From contig OX485805.1 of the NCBI GenBank assembly GCA_950295325.1, positions 47,022,758-47,086,757 of the forward strand: a DNA stretch of 64,000 bases, read 5' to 3'. Position 1 is the first letter of the stretch. Every line of letters starts with the position of its first letter. Shown piece by piece: positions 56,271 through 64,000 of this stretch. This DNA is from Polytrichum commune. Lineage: Eukaryota > Streptophyta > Polytrichopsida > Polytrichales > Polytrichaceae. The notes below the pieces were generated by a model, which had not been told where the DNA came from, made no database searches, and saw nothing but the letters and a program-made list of their open reading frames with translations. The position numbers were made by a program, and so were the translations under genes.

Positions 56271-59200
56271 CTAGTTCCACCGCTTCTCTCTCAAAATTGG
56301 TGTAGGTGCCTTCACCCCGGCGGCTACCACTCGGTGTGCACCACCACCCGGAGCAGCAGGAGCCTTACCAGGTCGTGATGGCAAAGTGGTCCTCCTGGCA
56401 ATCTTATTCGCAACAGCGGAAGCAGACTTGGCCGACTCCAAAACGTCCGTGGAGTTGTCTTTCACTTCCAGGTCATCGAGTTTGGCACCTTCTCGAGGAG
56501 GAAGCAGAATAGGAGTTCGGAAGTGCACCGATTTCTGGTGTTTTCCGTTGCTTGAGCCTTTCCAGCTTGGATTGGGCGATGGGCTGGTATTCTCCAGCAC
56601 ATGGGCAAGTGTCTGAAGGCTTGCATCCAGAGTCGAAGACGTCGTGTTCGACGTTGCAATCATGTCAAGCCCACCCAACAATTTTCTGAGATCCTCGTCG
56701 GAGAGAGAGTTGGCAACCGAGTTGCTTGTGCTGGAGGATTCTTGTGATCTTCGCACCAAGGAGTTCACCTGCACTGATGGCTTCACATTGACTCCGAATC
56801 CTGTCCGGCGAGGTTTGCCGTTCGTGGGTCGCTTGGGTAAGTTGGGCGAGATTTGCTTGGTTGACGAGGATTTTAAAATTCCCTTGGTTTTGGGTGGAGC
56901 ATCTGAAACTGTCTCCAGGTGTTGCAACACTTGTTGTGGGTTTGCATTCTCGTTTGCGAAAACCTCTCCGGTGCAGCTGTTTCGCATGACCTCGCTCATG
57001 TCTGGGGGCTTCACGACGTACTCCAAAGAGGGGATTCTCTCTTCGAGCACTCGAGAAGCTGATCCTGTTTCGACCAAAGCCGGCCGCCGGAGAACTGTCG
57101 CAATGACAGGTGTCTCTATCACCTGGTAGAATGAGAAGCAACAAGTTCAGAATAAGAAGTTCAGTGGGCAACGGTTTACAAGATCTGGGAAAGTGATTTC
57201 CATAGAGGTGCCAAATCAGTGGAAAGATGACTACATACAGGGCAACTAAAAACAAGTAAAATATACATTTCCTTTCATTCCTTTCATACTCAGTCATCTC
57301 CACCTCCCTCCCTTCCTTCCCTTACGTGTACATTGGGTCTTCCCTTGCCCAAACCAAGGGCCCAACAGGAACGAGGCCCAGATTTTTGGTGGAAGCAATA
57401 AGAAAAGGTTTGAAGCTCTACCTTTGCTGCAAGAATTGGGCTTTCACTGGCAACACTCGGTGCTGATACTGGAGCGGCACTCATTCGTGCCTCAGCCGCT
57501 TGTTTCAGTTCGTGTATTTGTTGTAGCAGTCGATTCACCTCCTTTGTGTGTGCAACTGCCGCCGCATCAAGAGCCTCCTTCACTGCTTGCTTGACATCAT
57601 TGGCAGTCTTCTCAGACATCTTCGCCATGGACAATTTCGTGTCGGCGGCCAATTTCTCCATGGTCGCCCTTTGGTCACGGTACGAAGCTTCAGCAACCTG
57701 ACGAGCTCGTTTTTCATTGACCAGCTGAGCATCCAGGTCTCCAATCTCCTTCACCTTCTCAGAGAGCGATTGGCACATTTGCTCCTTCGCCTTCAGCTTT
57801 GCTTCAGCCGCTCGCAAGTTCTCCTCGAGTCTCCTCACTGACTCATCTTTTGATTTGGTTTCTTGCTTTGCTCTTTCGGCCTGCAAAATGTTAAAAATAA
57901 ATTACAAAGAGAGGACGGTGGAAAATGACAAGAATTTGCTGATGTAGATAGTACAGAAACGGGAGACTCTGGCTATGTGTTCCACATTTGGGGGAGTCTA
58001 GTACCAGCTGCTTGTACTTGAACAACTCGCTGGAGTCCAGGTGCTTCCTGGCTGGACCAAGCTCTACTCCTCTCACCCTACTGGCAAAATTCAAAGAGCA
58101 AAGTGTCTCGCTGACATCTGCCTCGTTGGGACTGATCTGAACGAACATGAGAGTTTTTGAATCTCCTCCTGCGAAATCACAGACGGATTAGAATAAATTA
58201 GTTTGGCTATCCTTGCCAATGAAAAATCATGTTAGATACTGAGGAGGCAATCAACACCAGGACCTTCTGAACACGGTAACCACAATTTGCGAAAGTGGAT
58301 GAGTAATGTGCAATACCTAGAGAGTCTTGCAAAAGGTGGGTAAGCTTAGAATTCCTGCACGAACAGACAGGAAAGAAAAATGAGAATTAATGCACGACCA
58401 CTGGCGTGTCATCTTCGAACGAGGTTCAAATCAAAATGCAAATGGTAGGGAACTTCGATCGAACCACAAATGGAATCCGCTCCTAAATTTTAAATGGAAA
58501 AACATCATAAATATACACAGCTGAAAAGATGAGCACCACGAATACACAAATCGGCCGCATACATCCTAAATTGGTATTCACGGTCATAGGCTCTGCAATG
58601 TATTTAGTTATGTTCAAGGCAAATAGATATTTCTGAATTAGTTTGAACGGTTTTAGGGTACCTGAATGGTATATGGCTGCTCTTCGTTGTGAGGGCCTGG
58701 ATAACGTCTCCGAGGGCGGACAAGGATTTGTTGATGCTCTGTGCTTCCTTAAGGCGGTCCCCTTGGGCGTCACTCTTGGCCACTCTCTCGCTCCCAGCTA
58801 GATCCACCAGCCAAAGCTTGCTCTTTGTGCACTCTCCCGTGATTGTATTCTCACCCTTGACCATTACACATAACATGCTGTTTCACGACAGAAAACCTCA
58901 GTAAATACTCAATGAATACTCAGTCGAGCGACAAGGAGAACAAATCATGACAAAGAAGGCATGCAATCTACAAGCAGAGAGAGAGACAAACCAATGGGAT
59001 CGGCTGCTGTGATCGTTCGCACGGGTAGAACCAACTGTCCGGGAGCTGCTGCCTGCTTGGAGGACTTCCCACACCTCTTCCATGCTGGTTACTTTGGCTT
59101 CCACTAAGCCTGGAACATGGTGACCACCTTCTGCCAACTGCTTAATCTCAAGCCTGTAACATCACAGAAACGAGAGGCTTCATCATTATAATGGTTAAAA

Positions 59201-62200
59201 TACTCACAATTTGGAAAGCAAGCAGACTCGAAACACATCATGACTGAAATTAAAGCGTAGTGCAGAGCTTACTTCTTGGCTGGCTGATCTTGCGGAACAG
59301 CAACAGCTAAAAGGTCCCGAATCTGTTCGTTGTAGACTTCCATAACGCTAACTGAAATGTCATAGTCAACTTCCCCCTTCCGTTGCGCAGCTACACTAAA
59401 GAGTTCCTCAAGTGTCCTATAATTTACACCTCGGTTCCCAACGCAACCCTCCATTGTAAAGGTTTTCCCCGTTCCTGTCTGCCCATAAGCGAAGATACAC
59501 ACATTGAAGCCGTCCAGTACAGAGACCACCACCGGTGCGGTATCCGCGAACACATCACCTGTAAAAGGACCAAACTTCAGCAACGCGAATAATACATAAC
59601 AATCCGATCTCCAGAGGGGTTGTATGCATGTTCACAACTAAGTGAGCACCTAAGTTAGATCACAATTAGATCACCCTAATTAGATGACAATTACATTCTA
59701 CATCGGTAACATCTTACATTGATCGTCTTGAGGTGAGAACACCCTGTCGAATTTGAACAGCTTTTTACCCGCCGTGCCATTTCTCACAACGAGATCGCCG
59801 TTGCTGGCTGAATCAAACTCAGCTACCGACACTGCACTGGCTTCTACCTCAGAAGAACTCAATGGCCTGCATCTACAAAATACCCGTATATTTCCTGCAC
59901 ACCAAAATTACAGCGAGGGCGAACCACTCATGAGGTAAGATATAGACTACCAGGCAATACTTTAACCAAGTCTTACGATGACAATATGACGACCATGACA
60001 TTGTCAACTGTTAACTATTAAACTTTTACAGTTCGTACCTTTCAACTCCAAGACTTTGTTGTAGAGCTGTCTGCGCTCGTTACATTCGTCTGCATACTTT
60101 TTTCGCAGATCTTGATGCTCATTCACTGCATAAGATAAATGAATGCTCAGAAACCTATTGGAACTCAGATTGCGAAACGACATGAATTGCAATCAGAAAA
60201 TGAACAGTAACGTAGACATGTAATACAGTTACCGCTGTTCCCGGACATGAGGCAAATTCTACCGAACAGATTTAGCTTTTTTTTTTTGAGCAACGTATCA
60301 TAAAGACTAGATTCGTACACATTAAGATAGGAATTTAAAGTCCATGAAAGCCAGCGCGTTTGAAGAACGCTCACCGAGAGATTGAACGGATGCCACCATG
60401 ACACTGGGATCAGGAAACGAGGCAATCCACTCCTTCGCTTCTTGTGCTAAGATTTGTTGCTCCTCCTTCAAAGCCTATCCAACGCCAAAAAAGCTTCATA
60501 TTATTAGAAGGTTCAGCAGTATGAATTAGATGCAAATTACTACGAGCTTCATAGTCAGCGGTAAATTTTGGCAGGGGCATATCCCAAGAGCATCAATGTA
60601 GCATAGACTAAAATCCCCCAATATTTGGAGGTGTTGTTTCTACGAAACCTCCGCCTGACTAACGGACTAACCTGAATTTCTACGTATCCGCTGTTGATGG
60701 TTCGAATCCATTTCTGCTTCTCAGTCTTGATCCTCTCTTTGATGGCATTCATCTCGCTGAGTTGCGTTTCAACTGCGGTAGCTGTCTCACAAGAGAGGAA
60801 GGCGGCGTTTAGTTCTAATTTTTATTGTCATTTTAGTTTAGATCTTCGTCGCCAAACTAGACACGATCCCATTAAGATCGTTGTCAATTTTGTTTAAATA
60901 ACTCAAAACTCAAGTCTACAAGCGGTCAAGAGAAAGGTTGTTTGCTCGAAGACCCAAAGTAAAGTTTTGACCTACCGAGAGAGTCACAACATAGAGATTT
61001 GGCGCAGAGGTCATCCCGCAACATCTCATTAATACGATTAGAGTCTTGCAGGGATATCCACGCCTCGTGGCATTCATTCTTAAGCTCCTCCAGCTTTACC
61101 TCGTACTCGCGAACACACTTACGTGCCTTGTTCTTCATCTGCACATGCGATTACTTAGTTATGGTGAATCACACATACGAAGCGAGATCCAGCTCTGCAG
61201 CAAAGCCATCTTACATAAATTCAAGTAAAGAAGGAGCCATCTAGACAGATGAACAAACCTGTTGGCGGCGAGCCTTGTGTTCATTTATCTGTTTTATTTC
61301 TCTGTCTTTCATGAGAACTTCTTGTTGATAGTTTGGAGGGTCACAGTCTGTCCCAGGTGCCAGAGGACCAACATCTTCATGCATCCTGTGTGCTAGGGCA
61401 GTGTGAATACTCTGGTCGCCATCTGCACAATTTCCAGCTCCACATGTCTTCTGAATATTGAAGGAAAGAGAGTTCGCACTCAATACGTACCGAGTTTGCA
61501 TCCACGATTACTCCACACAAATGCTTGTAAGCGTCTCGAAAGAAACATTTTCAAGACAGCAAAGAATTTTAGAAATTTGAAGGACCTTGCTTACCTGTGG
61601 GAGGACCCGATCGGATGCAAATGGCACTAATGGTGGGACTGCCGAGAACTCCTTCAAACGTGACTGTCAGATTTCCGTCCAAAGTTGAGGTACTCACGCT
61701 GAGGATCAGTGCGTTATTAGACCCAACTTCATCGTAAACATCCAACTCAGAGATTACCTGCATAGAGAGAATACTAAAGTCAATAAACGTCCACATAAAC
61801 AATAAGTGGAAGAACGGAACAAACAAAAAGAACAATTTAGATGTTCACCTTATCTCCTTGAATAGAGACGTCAAAGACCCTCAAGCCAGGAGGACCATTT
61901 GTGAAACTAATTTCAGCGAAGTGTAGGTCCACTACGTAATATCCAGGAGCCAAATCGCAAAATCGGTACGAGACGTCGCCAATTCGGGCAGTCTGATAGA
62001 GACCAGAATCATGTACTCCAGTTATGGTTTCGTCGGTTCTAAGAACGTCTCCGCCAGTGAAGAAACTGTCTTCCTTGAAAGAAAATCCAAAAGGCACATT
62101 TTCAACAGATGCGCCTCCACAGTTGAGAGCTAAAACCACATCGTCTGCGCATTCAAATTTATAATCAACAGTCGTTAATCTGAGGGTAAAAGATGAACAT

Positions 62201-63391
62201 CCGAGCATAATGCCACCTCATTGTCCTTACTTCGCGACTTTCATACCGAAAGGTACTTATAGCCCAGGAAGAACAGAATGAAGCTAATCCAGGACACAGT
62301 TTTCCAGATATACGAGATACAGCCAAAGAAAATTGATTCTCATGCACAAATTGGTTCAGACATTCGTTAGCTTCACGAATATCAAATGCCCACCAGAAAT
62401 TGGACTGCACTGTACCTGCCCGGAACTTGGGGACTTGCTTTCCATCTGAAAAATCGAAGCTCATCCTCTTCACACAGCTGTTCATATCATCATCGTCCTC
62501 ATCTACATCACTATCAAGAGTATCTTGAGTGGATCCTGGTCCATCTTCGCACTCTTCTGGAAGGGTGTCAAGAGATTCTGTTGCAGGATCAACTGCAGGA
62601 GTGTCTTCATCGAATTTTGGTGCCAGATTGGCGAAAGCCGGATCTGTGAAATCAATTGGGACCTGCTCTTCCATGTCTTCGCCAGCAAGTGGTTCTAAGC
62701 CTTCGGCAAATGGGTTCGTGCTAGAGAATCCTGGATGACCATTCCGATTGGGTTGGATTTCATAAGCAAGAGCAGCACCGGTAGTCGATTCCTCACCCAA
62801 CCCATCAACTTCCATGTTGATTCCATGCGTCACATGACTAATTATCAGCATCTGCTCGCTTACGCCTCCTGTTGTGACAGTCTCATCCTGGAAATTCAAT
62901 GCTCGTGGGCCGAGGTGGCCCATGCCATCATTGCTTTGTTTAGCTTCACCTTCATTGAACTTCTCGTTCAAGAAGGTAAAGTCTGTCGACAGTGCCTCTG
63001 TCAAATGGGGATCATAGTATGGTGTCTCCTTCGTAGTAAGGCCCTCCAGGGAAAAGGCAACAGGACTCTCGCTGGGCTCAGGACCGGCACATATGGTAGC
63101 TCCATTCTGTGTCTTCAGAGTATGTAAATGGGATCCCTGCATGGTGCCCTGCATGGTACCATCCGTGGTTATACCCATGTGAGCTGACTCTGTATCTTCG
63201 TTACAAAATTCTGCCATCCCACCAGACCCTTGCCTCTTCGGAGAGAGAAGCCACTTTAGCTCTCCCTCACTGAAGAAGGGCCAACGGTTGCGGAGCTCTC
63301 GGATGGGTGGGTCTGGCTGATTCGGGTTCATGGGTACTTCGAGGGCCGGGAGGGGAAAAATGGGACTCAGGGATGTGTTCACACGAAACAT
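56271..63391 (-). CDS. MDKIN: Malectin-domain kinesin (kinesin-14 class)
   Basis: Plant kinesin-14 motors with an N-terminal malectin domain; expected to be minus-end directed microtubule motors. Sixteen exons on the minus strand: 63391-62416, 62216-61849, 61757-61595, 61437-61259, 61138-60976, 60781-60672, 60474-60375, 60125-60039, 59894-59718, 59558-59273, 59153-58992, 58877-58662, 58354-58317, 58168-58005, 57880-57422 and 57122-56271. Phases join throughout, giving 1,499 residues. Residues 1-325 are acidic and disordered. Malectin is about 335-500 ([17 protein letters not shown]), then coiled coils. The neck [12 protein letters not shown] opens the motor, with P-loop GQTGTGKT (800-807), NDHSSRSH and DLAGSE (949-954). 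A coiled-coil and Ser-rich tail follow. Starts of exons 2 and 4 rest on weak acceptors chosen to keep the frame. ATG 63331 is an alternative start. Confidence 0.93.
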
Positions 63392-64000
63392 GGACCGTCA
63401 AGGGGATCGCCGTTAATCAGTTCTCCCGGCAGACGGCGTTCAGTCCATCACATGAAACGGAGGCGCCACTGCACATGACATCAAGTACACCGTTATAGCC
63501 CGGACTGCATCAAAAGAGTGTGCACTACTCCAACGGATATATCATTAATGACACCATGGAAAGAGAGGGTAAGAAGTAATGGACAATTCATCTGGCCGAT
63601 GAAACCTTTAACCATGGCTACCATGGCTAGAACGAATTTCGAGATGGTGACTGCCAAGATAGAACGACAGGGTCGGATCTGCTCTTAAAATGAGAGATAC
63701 AAGGAGATAGTGCCAGAAGTGAGCAGAAATTATCATAACCCATGCGGCAAAAGGTCCTGGAGGTCATTGCGTCAAAATGCCAAATAATACATGATGAGTG
63801 GTTCAACGATGAATGACTTGAGGTACTATGCCTGTCATTTTATGCTTCAAGATAAAAAATTCAAAAAAAAACCATAGTAACTCCGGCGTAGCTCAGGCAC
63901 CGTACGGAACTCCAGACAGTGAGCCGAATTTCAAGTTTGAAAAATACCAGATCCAAAATACGAGGAAACTAATAAGGTAAGGAAAGCATGATTCAATTCC
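63392..64000. other. Kinesin upstream region
   Basis: Probable promoter and 5' untranslated region of the kinesin. I see no tandem array here, unlike SEC23, the kinase and ALIX. No TATA-like site is called with confidence. Confidence 0.35.

Noticed and set aside
56665-57303. 212-codon minus-strand frame overlapping kinesin exon 16
   Set aside because: It runs in another frame across a confirmed exon and intron and has no domain.
62735-63127. 130-codon plus-strand frame
   Set aside because: It lies antisense to kinesin exon 1 and has no independent support.
1-64000. A gene cluster or new multi-component system
   Set aside because: The five complete genes are known families with ordinary plant gene structures and separate promoters. 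Three relate to membrane traffic, but nothing in the sequence ties them into one unit.

Overview
This is nuclear DNA from a land plant. Five intron-bearing housekeeping-type genes can be read in full: a SEC23 COPII coat subunit, a mitochondrial acyl carrier protein, an AAK1/NAK-like protein kinase, an ALIX/BRO1 homologue and a malectin-domain kinesin. The kinesin architecture is plant-specific, and the introns are spliceosomal, with one GC-AG donor. Coding DNA is clearly more GC-rich than the AT-rich intergenic DNA. A bryophyte, lycophyte or fern seems more likely than a flowering plant, but that is inference from protein divergence and transposon content only.

Layout. 1-10 kb: the last exon of an unrecognised low-complexity protein, then about 9 kb of AT-rich DNA with no convincing gene. 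10-19 kb: a duplicated and tandemly repeated upstream region, then SEC23 (+, 6 coding exons). 19.3-20.6 kb: a decayed Tc1-type (DD34E) transposase. 21.4-23.1 kb: mitochondrial ACP (-, 2 exons), whose intron is a tandem array containing a broken copy of exon 1. 23.3-27 kb: dispersed repeats, a foldback element and a Harbinger-type MITE with a TAA target duplication. 27.1-33.1 kb: the kinase (-, 7 coding exons), with a large tandem array in intron 1. 34.2-37.7 kb: a 3,477-bp Mutator-like element with 1,027-bp near-perfect terminal inverted repeats and a 9-bp target duplication. 38-44.6 kb: MITEs and a repeat interrupted by an 861-bp element, also with a 9-bp target duplication, that carries a tRNA-like hairpin. 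45.4-48.6 kb: ALIX (-, 3 exons). 49-56 kb: intergenic DNA with several MITE families, including a hAT-like one. 56.3-63.4 kb: malectin-domain kinesin (-, 16 coding exons, about 1,499 residues).

Functionally, SEC23 (ER export), the AAK1-like kinase (endocytic adaptor regulation by family homology) and ALIX (endosomal/ESCRT sorting) all belong to membrane trafficking. The mitochondrial ACP serves lipoate and fatty-acid synthesis, and the kinesin acts on microtubules. Plant genes are monocistronic, so this proximity need not mean co-regulation.

The most striking pattern is that SEC23, the kinase and ALIX each have a different degenerate tandem array ending close to the start codon, and the ACP and kinase have further arrays in an intron. 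I did not find a convincing new multi-gene system. The best leads are the long-TIR Mutator element, the Tc1-type remnant, the gene-proximal arrays and the tRNA-like insert.
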